NCBI GenBank assembly: GCA_038880255.1
Contig: JAVZSA010000006.1
Coordinates: forward strand, 1-48,477
Length of the DNA: 48,477 nucleotides
DNA from: ARK-15 sp038880255
Lineage (GTDB): Archaea; Thermoplasmatota; Thermoplasmata; Thermoplasmatales; ARK-15
Reading direction: 5' to 3'
The translations under genes and the position numbers were made by a program. The notes below the pieces were generated by a model that did no database searches, was not told the origin of the DNA, and was given only the letters and a program-made list of their open reading frames with translations. Of the stretch, positions 33,778 through 42,706 are shown piece after piece (within the stretch, counting starts at the first letter, position 1; the number at the start of each line of letters is the position of its first letter).

Positions 33778-34108
33778 GTCTCTCCATTAAAGATTCAATT
33801 TTTGATATACTATCCTTTTTTTCTTCTTCTATTTCCTTTATTATTTCATCAAATGGTTTGTTAAGTCTATAAATTCTTACTGGTCTACCTTTTCCTTCTT
33901 TTTTAACATTTTTTTTCTTAATCCAATTTTTTGACAATAGATATTGAATTGCAACTGATACTTCAGGTTGCCTTAATTCCATATTAAATTCTATATCCAC
34001 AGCAAGTGCATCCTCATGATATCTCAAATATGCTAAAGTTTTAGCAATATTTTTAGGAAGCCCTAATTGAATTAAAATATCTGATAATTCATTAGTTTGA
34101 GCATCCAT
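33761..34108 (-). CDS. Winged-helix transcription regulator (TrmB/GbsR-like)
   Basis: 115 residues. The DNA-binding domain is at about 8-85: LPKNIAKTLAYLRYHEDALA begins the first helices, ELRQPEVSVAIQYLLSKNWI is the recognition helix region, and KKEGKGRPVRIYRL is the basic wing. A Lys/Glu-rich coiled coil (88-113) probably makes the dimer. The ATG at 34108 has GGGTGAT at good spacing, so this mRNA has a short leader. The promoter holds an ACCATGGT palindrome. It overlaps rpiA's 3' end by 17 bp. The regulated genes are unknown. Confidence 0.78.
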   Translation of the reverse strand: MDAQTNELSDILIQLGLPKNIAKTLAYLRYHEDALAVDIEFNMELRQPEVSVAIQYLLSKNWIKKKNVKKEGKGRPVRIYRLNKPFDEIIKEIEEEKKDSISKIESLMERLKKFY

Positions 34109-34134
34109 TTTTTATCACCCTATAAGATATTAAA

Positions 34135-34142
34135 ACCATGGT
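34135..34142. promoter_or_regulatory. Short palindrome in the TrmB/GbsR-like promoter
   Basis: ACCATGGT is a perfect 8-bp palindrome between a TATA candidate (near 34148, minus strand) and the leader of the gene starting at 34108. It shares CCATG half-sites with the palindrome at 32265-32280. At this length it could be chance. Confidence 0.3.
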
Positions 34143-34208
34143 ATATTAATTTTTCTATTCATCAAAAATTAAGGAAAAATTATTAATTATACAATTTAAT
34201 AAACAAAT

Positions 34209-34751
34209 ATGAAAGATATGGAAATCATAGAAAATTCAATGGCAATAAAAGCAGCAATGGAAAACACAAGAAATTCCATACTTCAACTTTTAAAATATAG
34301 AGAGATGAGTATTTCTGAAATATCAAAATTTCTTAAAAAAGATAAATCTAATATTTATAGACATATAAAAAAATTAGAAAAATATGGGTTAATAAAAGTG
34401 GTAAAAAAAGTAAAGAATGGTAAAAATTATGAATCTTATTATGGAAGAACTGCAAAAATATTCATAATATCTACAGATTCATTTTTTAAAGATTCCTATC
34501 TAAAGGAAATGAGGAAAATGAAAGAAAATATTTTAGAGGAAGTGCTGAATAAAATGGGGTTTAGAATTAAAGATATGTCAAAATTTGAAGAGTTTTTCTA
34601 TAGAATTAATAAATATGCATTTGATAAATTATTAAATTATAATAAGGAACTGGATTTTAATACTTTAAGGGAAATTTATGCAATATTATCAATTATATAT
34701 GTGAATAGCGAACTAAAGGAATTCTTAGAATTGTTTGAAAAAATTCAATGA
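34209..34751 (+). CDS. ArsR-like winged-helix transcription regulator
   Basis: 180 residues. An N-terminal winged helix covers about 15-85: NTRNSILQLLKYREMSISEI, then FLKKDKSNIYRHIKKLEKYG as recognition helix. The C-terminal helical domain of about 95 residues has no ligand motif I can name. The ATG at 34209 has an AT-rich TATA candidate (TTAATTATACAATTT) about 25 nt upstream, so it is probably leaderless. It is the third winged-helix regulator within 2.6 kb. Its 3' end overlaps the LUD gene by 7 bp. Confidence 0.75.
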   Translation: MKDMEIIENSMAIKAAMENTRNSILQLLKYREMSISEISKFLKKDKSNIYRHIKKLEKYGLIKVVKKVKNGKNYESYYGRTAKIFIISTDSFFKDSYLKEMRKMKENILEEVLNKMGFRIKDMSKFEEFFYRINKYAFDKLLNYNKELDFNTLREIYAILSIIYVNSELKEFLELFEKIQ

Positions 34752-35863
34752 ATTTTCTTTATTTTTATTAAAATTTCTGGAATGTTTATTTTCATAGGGC
34801 AAACTTCATGACATATACCACAAGAAAGACATAGATAGGAAAGTGAAATTGCCTTTTCTTTATTACCTGTAATATATGTCCAAGCAATTCCTATTGCTGC
34901 AGTATAAATATCACCCCAGGCACCATCCACTTCTTTAAAGATTGGGCAGGCAAGTTGACAGGATCCACATTTTATACATAATAAAGTTTCTGAAAGAAAT
35001 GTATTGAAATTTTCAATTCTTCCATTGTCTAAAATTATTAGATGTATGTCCTTATCTCCAGGGTATTCTAAGATGTGCATATATGAAATATTTCTATATC
35101 CATCAAATACAGTTTGTACGAATGCCTCTTTAATACAATCATCAAGATTCATCAAAATTTTTTCCACAGAAGTAATAATTATAATCTTCTTTGGTAGTAA
35201 ATGTGTAAGAGCTCCATTACCTTCATTTGTTATAAATACTATTTCGCCATCCAAGGATATTGAGTTTGCACCAATTATTCCGGCATCTGCCTTTAAAAAT
35301 ATTTCCCTCATAAATTTTCTTACACCAAGAACCATTTCACCAATATCATCAGTCTTCTTTTCTATATACTTTTCAAGAAGTATAGATGCCTTCTTTTTAG
35401 TTATATTTACTGCAGGAGTTACCATATGAGCGGGCTTACCATTAGAAATCTGAACTAGAAATTCACCCAGGTCTGTTTCATATACTTTTATTCCATTTAT
35501 TTCCAAGAATTGTCTGATAGAAATTTCTTCCCCCACCATTGATTTACTTTTTACCACCAATTTTGCATCCTTTAAAATATTTAAAAAAATCTCTCTAGCC
35601 TCTTTTTCATCTCTTGCATAATGAAAATTGAATCCTCTTTTTTCCACATTTTTTTTAAATTCTTCAAAATAAAAGTTAAAATTAGCCATGATTTCCTTCT
35701 TTGATTTTTTCACTTCATCAGACCATCTGTTAATATTCTCAAACCTTTCAATAGCATTTTTTCTATTTATTAATTCATTTTTTGTACTTTCTTTGGACCC
35801 CTTTCTTAAATCATCATCCTTTAATGCATTTAGAATCTTTTTATGCACTTCTTTAAAGGACAT
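34745..35863 (-). CDS. LUD-domain iron-sulfur protein (LutB-like)
   Basis: 372 residues. The N-terminal LUD domain runs to about 270 (LVVKSKSMVGEEISIRQFLE, then NGIKVYETDLGEFLVQ, which matches LutB/LUD; the acceptor loop is near FITNEGNGALTHLLP). Two C-terminal 4Fe-4S motifs follow: CIKCGSCQLACP and CLSCGICHEVCP. LutB usually works with LutA and LutC in lactate oxidation; neither is adjacent, and the protein is about 100 residues shorter than LutB. The start at 35863 is favoured because CTTTTAAATATACAA is 24 nt upstream, and an in-frame start 17 residues earlier would fall in the promoter. Confidence 0.85.
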   Translation of the reverse strand: MSFKEVHKKILNALKDDDLRKGSKESTKNELINRKNAIERFENINRWSDEVKKSKKEIMANFNFYFEEFKKNVEKRGFNFHYARDEKEAREIFLNILKDAKLVVKSKSMVGEEISIRQFLEINGIKVYETDLGEFLVQISNGKPAHMVTPAVNITKKKASILLEKYIEKKTDDIGEMVLGVRKFMREIFLKADAGIIGANSISLDGEIVFITNEGNGALTHLLPKKIIIITSVEKILMNLDDCIKEAFVQTVFDGYRNISYMHILEYPGDKDIHLIILDNGRIENFNTFLSETLLCIKCGSCQLACPIFKEVDGAWGDIYTAAIGIAWTYITGNKEKAISLSYLCLSCGICHEVCPMKINIPEILIKIKKIH

Positions 35864-35879
35864 TATTATGAAATTAAAT

Positions 35880-35912
35880 TGTATATTTAAAAGAATGCGT
35901 AAATTTATATAC
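35880..35912. promoter_or_regulatory. Divergent TATA elements, LUD gene and ferritin-like gene
   Basis: Minus strand: TTTTAAATATACAA centred near 35887, 24 nt before the LUD ATG. Plus strand: AAATTTATATAC (35901-35912), 27 nt before the ATG at 35933. Both fit leaderless transcripts. Confidence 0.55.
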
Positions 35913-35932
35913 AATCAAAAAATTAGTCAATT

Positions 35933-36406
35933 ATGGCAAATCTAAAAGAACTTTTAGAAATGGCTTTAAGAGCTGAAATTGATTCAAATAATATATACAA
36001 TGAGTATTCTGAAAGGGTAAAAAATTCAATTCTGAAAGAGAAATTCAAGTTTTTGGCAAATGAGGAATCTAAACATAAAGTATTAATAGAAAACATAATA
36101 AAAATGAAATTTCCAGGAGAGGAGATTACAGTACCTGAAAGTACTGAAGTACCACTTCCAGTGATTAAGATATCTGAGAATGATCCAATTTCAAAACTTC
36201 TTATTCAGGCAATGAATGTGGAAAAAGAAACATCAAAATTTTATGAAAATATTGCTAAAAATCTCGATTATGAAACTGGTGCTTTGATGAGGTATTTGAG
36301 TGCAGTAGAAATGTCACATTATTATTTTCTAGAGGCTGAAAAAGAACTTGCATTAAAATTTGAAGATTATGATCAATATTTTGAAATGATGCATGTGGGG
36401 CCTTAA
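35933..36406 (+). CDS. Ferritin-like diiron protein (rubrerythrin-type fold)
   Basis: 157 residues forming a four-helix bundle in two halves. Each half has carboxylate/His ligands: E-x-x-H (EESKH) near residue 46 and AMNVEKETSKFYENIAKN with EMSHYYFLEAEKE near 125. There is no C-terminal rubredoxin CxxC domain, so it is not a full rubrerythrin. Likely roles are peroxide or iron handling (inferred). It has its own leaderless promoter, divergent from the LUD gene. Its stop overlaps the convergent PHP gene by 4 bp. Confidence 0.82.
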   Translation: MANLKELLEMALRAEIDSNNIYNEYSERVKNSILKEKFKFLANEESKHKVLIENIIKMKFPGEEITVPESTEVPLPVIKISENDPISKLLIQAMNVEKETSKFYENIAKNLDYETGALMRYLSAVEMSHYYFLEAEKELALKFEDYDQYFEMMHVGP

Positions 36407-37038
36407 ATCCTCTTAAAACCTCTCCAGATCCAAAGGGAAACAGATCTATAAACATAAATTAATGTATCATTTAAACCTCTTGATTCTCCATATACATTTA
36501 ATTTATTCTTTTTTATAGACGTTATTGGATCATCATCCACCTCTATCCAAGCCTTCCCAAGCTCATATGGGAAATGGGCATCACTCCCCCCTGTTCCCGG
36601 AACTCCCATCCTTTCTGAAAGTCTTTTAGCTTTCATATTATCCTTTTTAAAAGATCTACCATTCAATATCTCAACTGCATCAAATTTTCCCTCTAAAGTA
36701 TTTTTTTCACCTAATCCGGACCAAAATCTATATGGATGGGCTGCAATAGCAACTCCGCCCTGCTCTTTTATTTTATCAATTGTTTCTTCAACACTCAAAC
36801 CCTCTGGTATATTTTCTTGAATACCAAGAGCTAAAATATGACCACAACAGCTTGATATTTCAACTCCTCTTATGATATCAATTCCCTTTTCAATGTGTTC
36901 ATATGCTTTCATAGTATTGTGATCAGTAATAGAGATTCCATAAAAGCCTTTAATTTTTGCCAACTTTATAATTTGAGAAATTTCCATTACACCATCTTCA
37001 GAATATTTTGAATGTATATGTATATCATATTTCATCAT
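36403..37038 (-). CDS. PHP-domain metal-dependent phosphoesterase
   Basis: 211 residues. Metal-binding PHP motifs in order: DIHIHSKYSEDG (N-terminal HxH), SITDHNTM, RGVEISSCCGHILALG, AAHPYRF and GGSDAHFPYELG. This set supports a trinuclear-metal phosphoesterase acting on nucleotides or sugar phosphates. The exact substrate is unknown; related small PHP proteins include RNase AM-like nucleases. The start overlaps the metG stop (ATGA), so it is translationally coupled as the last gene of the EncFtn-MFS-metG-PHP unit. Confidence 0.85.
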   Translation of the reverse strand: MMKYDIHIHSKYSEDGVMEISQIIKLAKIKGFYGISITDHNTMKAYEHIEKGIDIIRGVEISSCCGHILALGIQENIPEGLSVEETIDKIKEQGGVAIAAHPYRFWSGLGEKNTLEGKFDAVEILNGRSFKKDNMKAKRLSERMGVPGTGGSDAHFPYELGKAWIEVDDDPITSIKKNKLNVYGESRGLNDTLIYVYRSVSLWIWRGFKRI

Positions 37039-39236
37039 CTTACTCTGGCTCCAGGTAGAATTTCCCTATCATTTACAATATACCCATTATCAGTTTTTAG
37101 TAAAAATGGTGCATTTCCCTCAAAGTATATAACCAATTCTTTTCCTATTAAATATTTCAAATTTTCATCTTCTATTTTATATTCTCCATTTCCCTGAAGA
37201 ATAATTTCCTCATCCTTTTTTATCACCTTCACTACTTCAAACTTCATTTTTGAAAAATCCTTATATTTTAACAAGCCGGGTACTTCTGATTCAAAGTCAT
37301 TCAACTTTACTCTCATTCCCTCTACAGGTTCTGTAGGAGTAAGTAATGAAACATTTTTTCCATCATCTGAAGCAAGCAGCATTCCTTGGGATACATAACC
37401 TCTTATTTCTGCAGGTTCTAAATTATAAAGGACTAGGACAAATTTTCCAAGAAGCTCTTCAGGCTTATAGTATTGTTTCAGGCCTGCCACTAAATTCCTT
37501 TCTTCATTACCTAGAGATATTTTAATTAAGTAGAGCCTATCAGCATTGGGATGATCCTTTACTTCAACAATCCTCGCTGTTCTAATGTCAAGTTTTGACC
37601 AATTTTCTAAATTGATGTAATTTAACTTTTTAAATAATATTTTAGGTTCTGGTAAATGAAGTTGTTCCAAAGGTGAAATTGCATCGATCCATTTATACTT
37701 TGAGATATCATCCCTATTCCCAAGCATACTCCAAATTTTCTGTGATGTGAATGGTATGAATGGATAACCATATATGGATAAGGCCTTAACAATCATTAGG
37801 GAAATATGAAGCTTGGTAGAACATTTTTTCTCATCATTTTTGCATATTTCCCAGGGAGCTGATTTATCAAAATATTGGTTTCCAAAATAGACTAGGGAAA
37901 GCCATTCTTTAATAGCCTTTTTCAATTCAACCCTTTCAATTAACCTTGAAATATTTTCTCCCACTTCTCTGATTTTGTTAATTGCCATATAATCATCATC
38001 ATCCAAATCAAGTAATGGAGGAATCATTCCATATTTTGTTTTTGTAAACTTAAGAACCCTATGAACAAAATTTCCAAATTTATCAATAAGCTCTGTATTA
38101 ACCTTTGAATAAAAATCTTCCCAAGAAAAATCTGAATCATGAAGTTCTGGGAGATTCTGCGCGGTATAAAACCTAATCATATCAGGATCGAATTTTTCAA
38201 GAATCTTTGGCATAAATATGCCGTAGCCTGAACTTTTTGAAAACTTTCCACCCTCAAGTGTTAGGTATTCATTTGCTGGGACATCATACGGCAGAACAAG
38301 ATCACCATGGGCCATAAGCATTGCAGGCCAAATTATAGTGTGAAATGGAATATTATCCTTTCCTATGAAATAATAATGTTTGGAGTTATTATCTAGCCAA
38401 TACTCTTTCCATAAATCCTCCTTTCCCACCTTTTTTGAATATTCTATTGTTGATGAAAGGTATCCTATTACAGCCTCAAACCACACATAAATTCTTTTAT
38501 CATCGTAACCAGGAATCGGCACCTCAACTCCCCATTCAATATCCCTTGTTATAGCCCTATCCTTTAATCCGGAACTTATAAAATTGTAAGAAAATTTTTT
38601 AACATTCTCTTTCCAATAATCCTTTTCTGAAATCCAATTCTTCAATTTTTCCTCAAATTTACTAAGAGCAAAGAATAGATGCTTTGTTTTTCTAAACTCC
38701 GGAGTACTACCACAAATCCTGCATCTTGGATTTATTAATTCCTGTGGATCTAATGTTCTCCCACAGTTATCGCATTGATCCCCTCTTGCATGTTCATAAC
38801 CGCAGTAAGGGCACGTACCTTCCACGTACCTATCGGGTAAAAATCTATTACAAGTGGGGCAAAATGGTGAAATCATCTCACCTTCATATATATACCCCTT
38901 TTCATAAATATTCAAGAAAAATTGTTTTACAACATTTTTATGATTTTCACTTGAGGTCCTTGAATAATTATCAAACGATATACCAAGCTTCTCAAATATT
39001 TCAACATTAATTTTATGATATTTTTCTGATATTTCAGAGGGTGAAACGCCCTCCTTTTCTGCCTCAAATGTGATTGGAGTACCATGTTCATCGCTGCCAG
39101 AAACCATTATTACTTGGTTTCCTACCATTCTATGGTACCTAGTGAATATATCTGCTGGCAAATATGCACCATGAATATGACCAAGATGCAGAGGCCCATC
39201 GGAGTAGGGCCAGGCCACACATACCAATATTCTCAT
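37035..39236 (-). CDS. metG: Methionyl-tRNA synthetase with C-terminal tRNA-binding domain
   Basis: Class I synthetase charging tRNA-Met. The protein has 733 residues. HLGH is in GPLHLGHIHGAYLPADIF, the four-CxxC zinc knuckle set is CPTC, CPYC, CDNC and CRIC (about 140-190), and the catalytic loop is GGKFSKSSG (KFSKS form of KMSKS). The C-terminal OB-fold EMAP-II-like domain starts near LDIRTARIVEVKDHPNADRL, and a further 80-residue tail follows, beyond the usual end. The ATG at 39236 has an AAGGTG/AAGGA region upstream, 46 nt after the MFS stop. Confidence 0.95.
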   Translation of the reverse strand: MRILVCVAWPYSDGPLHLGHIHGAYLPADIFTRYHRMVGNQVIMVSGSDEHGTPITFEAEKEGVSPSEISEKYHKINVEIFEKLGISFDNYSRTSSENHKNVVKQFFLNIYEKGYIYEGEMISPFCPTCNRFLPDRYVEGTCPYCGYEHARGDQCDNCGRTLDPQELINPRCRICGSTPEFRKTKHLFFALSKFEEKLKNWISEKDYWKENVKKFSYNFISSGLKDRAITRDIEWGVEVPIPGYDDKRIYVWFEAVIGYLSSTIEYSKKVGKEDLWKEYWLDNNSKHYYFIGKDNIPFHTIIWPAMLMAHGDLVLPYDVPANEYLTLEGGKFSKSSGYGIFMPKILEKFDPDMIRFYTAQNLPELHDSDFSWEDFYSKVNTELIDKFGNFVHRVLKFTKTKYGMIPPLLDLDDDDYMAINKIREVGENISRLIERVELKKAIKEWLSLVYFGNQYFDKSAPWEICKNDEKKCSTKLHISLMIVKALSIYGYPFIPFTSQKIWSMLGNRDDISKYKWIDAISPLEQLHLPEPKILFKKLNYINLENWSKLDIRTARIVEVKDHPNADRLYLIKISLGNEERNLVAGLKQYYKPEELLGKFVLVLYNLEPAEIRGYVSQGMLLASDDGKNVSLLTPTEPVEGMRVKLNDFESEVPGLLKYKDFSKMKFEVVKVIKKDEEIILQGNGEYKIEDENLKYLIGKELVIYFEGNAPFLLKTDNGYIVNDREILPGARVR

Positions 39237-39282
39237 TCCTTACACCTTTTAAAGTTAAATTATTCTCTTATTATGAATATTT

Positions 39283-40479
39283 CTATTTATGTAATTCTTC
39301 CGGTGGTTTTATATGTCTAAATGTAAAAAAAATCAAAAAGTCATATATGATTTTTAGAGATCCGGATAATAAAAATGGTAAAAAGAGAAATCCTAAGGAA
39401 AGTGAAAGTACTGAAATATATGGACTTCCAGCCTGAGCAATTCCCCTAGGTATATTTGTTGCTGATGAAAGAGCCACCCTTTCCTCTGGTTTTACTATGG
39501 CCATCATATATGATTGCCTTGTTGGCACATCCATTTGTGATAATGATTGTCTTAAGAATAGAAGTAATATGGCCAAAATTGGAGAACTTGCAAATGCAAT
39601 CATTATTAAAAAAACATTACTAGGTATGTGTGTGAATACCATTGTATTCAAGAGTCCTATTTTTCTTGCAATTCTTTCAGCAAGGAAAAAGGAAATTGCT
39701 GTAATTATTCCACCTATGAAAAAAATCCAACCTTGATTAGAAAGTAAAATGTTGAATTTTACCTTAAACCAAAGACTAATAATTGATTGTACTATGAAAC
39801 CACCACCAAAGGCATCAATTGAAAATAGGATAGAAAGTTTTAGCACTATGGATCTTGCATCCTTACTTAATTTTACTCTTTCACCTTTAAACTTAATCTC
39901 TAGAAAATTGCCCATCATTGAATATAAGATAAATAAAAGTAAACCAATTACTCCAAAAATAGACAAGAGTATATAGAATACAGTCACAGAACCAAAAATA
40001 AAACTTGCAATACCGGAGAAAAGTGATCCAAGGGCAGAAAATGTATACCCCATGAAGTTATATATACTAAAAAGAAGTGTTCTTTTTTCATCTCTTACAA
40101 ACTTTGTTAATGCTGCTTGTTCAACAGTAAGAAATGGCCCCGTTTCTGTACCTGTTACACTAATTACTCCAAAAATTGATGCAATTATTATTGAGATTTC
40201 ATTACCTAATATAAAGAGAATTGAAGAAAAAATCATAAATAATGAAAAGATCTGTAATGTAGATCTCCTTCCTATTTTTTCGCCATAAATCCCGATAAAA
40301 ATATTGAAAATTGCACCAGAAAGAATAGAAATTGTAATTACAATACCTATAAATTGTAATGAGAAATTCAAATATGAAAGATAAAAAGGAAGAAGCAAAC
40401 TCATGAAACCGTAGGCAAAGACCCTTATTGCCTTAGTTGAAATTAATATAAGACCGGGCTTTTCAATCCAGGACAGCAT
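39283..40479 (-). CDS. Major facilitator superfamily transporter
   Basis: 398 residues with about twelve hydrophobic segments, the first MFS half ending in a loop around residue 195. The loop between the second and third helices, GIYGEKIGRRSTLQ, is the family's GxxxDRxGRR-type signature. The substrate cannot be predicted. The start TAATG overlaps the EncFtn stop by one base, so it is coupled to it, and metG follows 46 nt later. Placement after a ferritin-like gene makes a metal or siderophore-type export conceivable, but this is only context. Confidence 0.85.
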   Translation of the reverse strand: MLSWIEKPGLILISTKAIRVFAYGFMSLLLPFYLSYLNFSLQFIGIVITISILSGAIFNIFIGIYGEKIGRRSTLQIFSLFMIFSSILFILGNEISIIIASIFGVISVTGTETGPFLTVEQAALTKFVRDEKRTLLFSIYNFMGYTFSALGSLFSGIASFIFGSVTVFYILLSIFGVIGLLLFILYSMMGNFLEIKFKGERVKLSKDARSIVLKLSILFSIDAFGGGFIVQSIISLWFKVKFNILLSNQGWIFFIGGIITAISFFLAERIARKIGLLNTMVFTHIPSNVFLIMIAFASSPILAILLLFLRQSLSQMDVPTRQSYMMAIVKPEERVALSSATNIPRGIAQAGSPYISVLSLSLGFLFLPFLLSGSLKIIYDFLIFFTFRHIKPPEELHK

Positions 40480-40766
40480 TACTCAAGTTCCTCTGTTTCC
40501 TTTTTTCCTTCTTTTATTGCCTTTACCTGTTCAGGATCAAGTTTTTCAAGAACACTAAGAAATTCTCCAAGATGCACTTTTTCTTCATTTGCTATATCAA
40601 AGAGAACAGATTTAACAAATTCATCATCAATTAGATTTGCTTGAGAAAGATATAGATTTATTGCATCTATCTCAGCTGCAATATCTTCCCTGATTGCCAT
40701 CAATACCTCTTCCTTTGAAAATTTTTTATTTCTTGTAATTTCTATGGGGCTCTTGCTAAATCCCAT
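40479..40766 (-). CDS. Encapsulin-type ferritin-like protein (EncFtn family)
   Basis: 95 residues, the size of encapsulated ferritin-like proteins, whose diiron ferroxidase centre assembles across a subunit interface. Motifs: IREDIAAEIDAINLYLSQAN (first ligand helix with E) and LFDIANEEKVHLGEFLSVLE, where E-x-x-H completes the site. An N-terminal stretch NKKFSKEEVLMA resembles the domain fused to archaeal encapsulins. No encapsulin shell gene lies in the window, so a free form or remote shell is likely. It is first in the leftward unit; TATTTTATAATTA is 26 nt before the ATG, so it is leaderless. Confidence 0.8.
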   Translation of the reverse strand: MGFSKSPIEITRNKKFSKEEVLMAIREDIAAEIDAINLYLSQANLIDDEFVKSVLFDIANEEKVHLGEFLSVLEKLDPEQVKAIKEGKKETEELE

Positions 40767-40784
40767 AATAATAATTATAAAATC

Positions 40785-40850
40785 TAATTATAAAATACTT
40801 GTGATTTTCAAAATTTTATTAAAACTGTCAGAAATGTTTTTATATTATCT
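40785..40850. promoter_or_regulatory. Divergent TATA elements for the EncFtn-like gene and thrS
   Basis: Minus strand: TATTTTATAATTA centred near 40792, 26 nt before the ATG at 40766. Plus strand: GTTTTTATATTATC (40836-40849), 26 nt before the thrS ATG at 40868. Both fit leaderless mRNAs. Confidence 0.55.
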
Positions 40851-40867
40851 AATTTTTTTGCATTGCA

Positions 40868-42706
40868 ATGAGAATTCTCTTTATACATTCGGATTTCATG
40901 GAATATGAGGTAAAAGAGAAGGCAATTGAATCAGCTGAACCATATTTAATGGAAAAAGAGAAAATAGAGGAACCTCTTGTTGCATTTGTTTCAGTTGAGG
41001 AAAATGATAATAAAAGTGTTGCAGAAAAAGCAATAGCTGAAATATTAGATGTGGCTGAAAAAGTGAATGCTAAAAGGATTTTGATCTATCCATATGCCCA
41101 TCTTAGTTCAAAACTTTCTGATCCTGAAACTGCTAAAATGATTTTAAAGTTAATTGAAAATGGATTGAGTGAAAAATATGAGGTTCATAGGGCACCTTTT
41201 GGTTGGTATAAAAGTTTTACAATTTCGTGTAAAGGACATCCTCTTTCTGAATTGTCAAAACAAATTGGTGTAGAAGAAGAGGAACCCGAAGCGTTAAGGA
41301 AGGAAAAGGAACTAAAAACATATTGGAAAATATTTGAAAATGGAAAACTTTATGATGTGGATAAATTTGATTTTACTGGGCATGAAAAATTAAGGGATTT
41401 TGTAAACTATGAAATAACTGGTACTAGAGCAGTTGTTGAAATACCACCTCATGTTAAGTATATGAAATCACTTGAAATTGCAGATTATGAGGAGGGAAGT
41501 GATTCTGGAAACCTTAGGTATTATCCAAGGGGGAAAATCATTAAATCTTTGGCTGAGAGTCTGGTAGGAAATTATGTGCTTAATTATGGAGCAATGGAAG
41601 TTGAGACACCTATAATGTATGATTATGAACACCCTGCTCTAAAAAGTTATCTCCAAAGATTTCCTGCAAGACAATACACCGTTCTTTCCGGGCAGGATAG
41701 ATATTTTTTAAGATTCTCAGCATGTTTTGGACAATTCTTAATAGCAAAGGATTCTTTGATTACATACAAACAATTACCTATTAGATTATACGAATTAACA
41801 AAATATTCTTTTAGAAGGGAAAAACATGGTGAATTGGTGGGATTAAGAAGATTAAGAGCATTCACTATGCCTGATATGCATACATTTGTTTCAGGAATCG
41901 AAGAAGCAAAAGAAGAATTTTTAAATCAATTTAAATTATCAATATCAGTTTTAAAGGATTTTGGATTGGATTTGAATGATTATGAAGTGGCAATAAGGTT
42001 TACAAGCGATTTTTATAAGGAAAATGAAGAATTTATAATAAATTTAGCAAAAATAGTAAATAAACCTGTTCTTTTCCAATTCTGGGAAGAGAAATTCTTT
42101 TATTTTGTTTTAAAATTTGAGTTTAACTTTGTGGATAATACTAAAAAGGCTGCAGCATTAAGTACTGTGCAAATAGATGTTGATAATTCAAAAAGATTTA
42201 ATATAACATATATAGATGAAAATGGAAATAGAAAATTTCCTCTGATTTTACACTGTTCACCAAGTGGAGCAATTGAAAGAATAATATATGCAATGCTTGA
42301 AAAGGTGGAATTTTTAAAAAAGGAAGGTAAAAAGCCAGTTTTACCATTTTGGATTTCACCAATACAGGTAAGAATAATACCAGTCTCTGAAAAGCATCTT
42401 GATAAATCAAAGGAATTTTTAAAAATAATTGAGGAAAATGGAATCAGGGTAGATCTGGATGATAGAGAAATTACTATGCAAAAAAAAGTTCGCGAAGCCG
42501 AAATGGAATGGATACCTTACATTCTTGTTGTGGGTGATAGGGAAATATCAACAGGAATACTTAAGGTGAGAGATAGGTATTTGGATTTAACTAGAGATGT
42601 TTCTATGGAAAAGTTCATTGAAGAACTAAAAGAAAAAATGGAAGGGAAACCTTTCAGAAAAATCAATGAGGCTGTATTTCTATCAAAAAGGATAAAGTTT
42701 GTTTAA
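40868..42706 (+). CDS. thrS: Threonyl-tRNA synthetase, archaeal type
   Basis: Class II synthetase charging tRNA-Thr. The protein has 612 residues. The N-terminal about 140 residues (MRILFIHSDFMEYEVKEKA onward, with IYPYAHLSSKL and APFGWYKSF) are the archaeal D-aminoacyl-tRNA deacylase-like editing domain rather than the bacterial TGS/SAD pair. The catalytic core holds MEVETPIMYD (motif 1), LRFSACFGQF and YSFRREKHGELVGLRRLRAF (motif 2 region). Motif 3 and the anticodon-binding domain (from about 500) follow. It is probably leaderless. Its stop overlaps the convergent GGPP synthase stop by 4 bp (TTAA). Confidence 0.96.
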   Translation: MRILFIHSDFMEYEVKEKAIESAEPYLMEKEKIEEPLVAFVSVEENDNKSVAEKAIAEILDVAEKVNAKRILIYPYAHLSSKLSDPETAKMILKLIENGLSEKYEVHRAPFGWYKSFTISCKGHPLSELSKQIGVEEEEPEALRKEKELKTYWKIFENGKLYDVDKFDFTGHEKLRDFVNYEITGTRAVVEIPPHVKYMKSLEIADYEEGSDSGNLRYYPRGKIIKSLAESLVGNYVLNYGAMEVETPIMYDYEHPALKSYLQRFPARQYTVLSGQDRYFLRFSACFGQFLIAKDSLITYKQLPIRLYELTKYSFRREKHGELVGLRRLRAFTMPDMHTFVSGIEEAKEEFLNQFKLSISVLKDFGLDLNDYEVAIRFTSDFYKENEEFIINLAKIVNKPVLFQFWEEKFFYFVLKFEFNFVDNTKKAAALSTVQIDVDNSKRFNITYIDENGNRKFPLILHCSPSGAIERIIYAMLEKVEFLKKEGKKPVLPFWISPIQVRIIPVSEKHLDKSKEFLKIIEENGIRVDLDDREITMQKKVREAEMEWIPYILVVGDREISTGILKVRDRYLDLTRDVSMEKFIEELKEKMEGKPFRKINEAVFLSKRIKFV

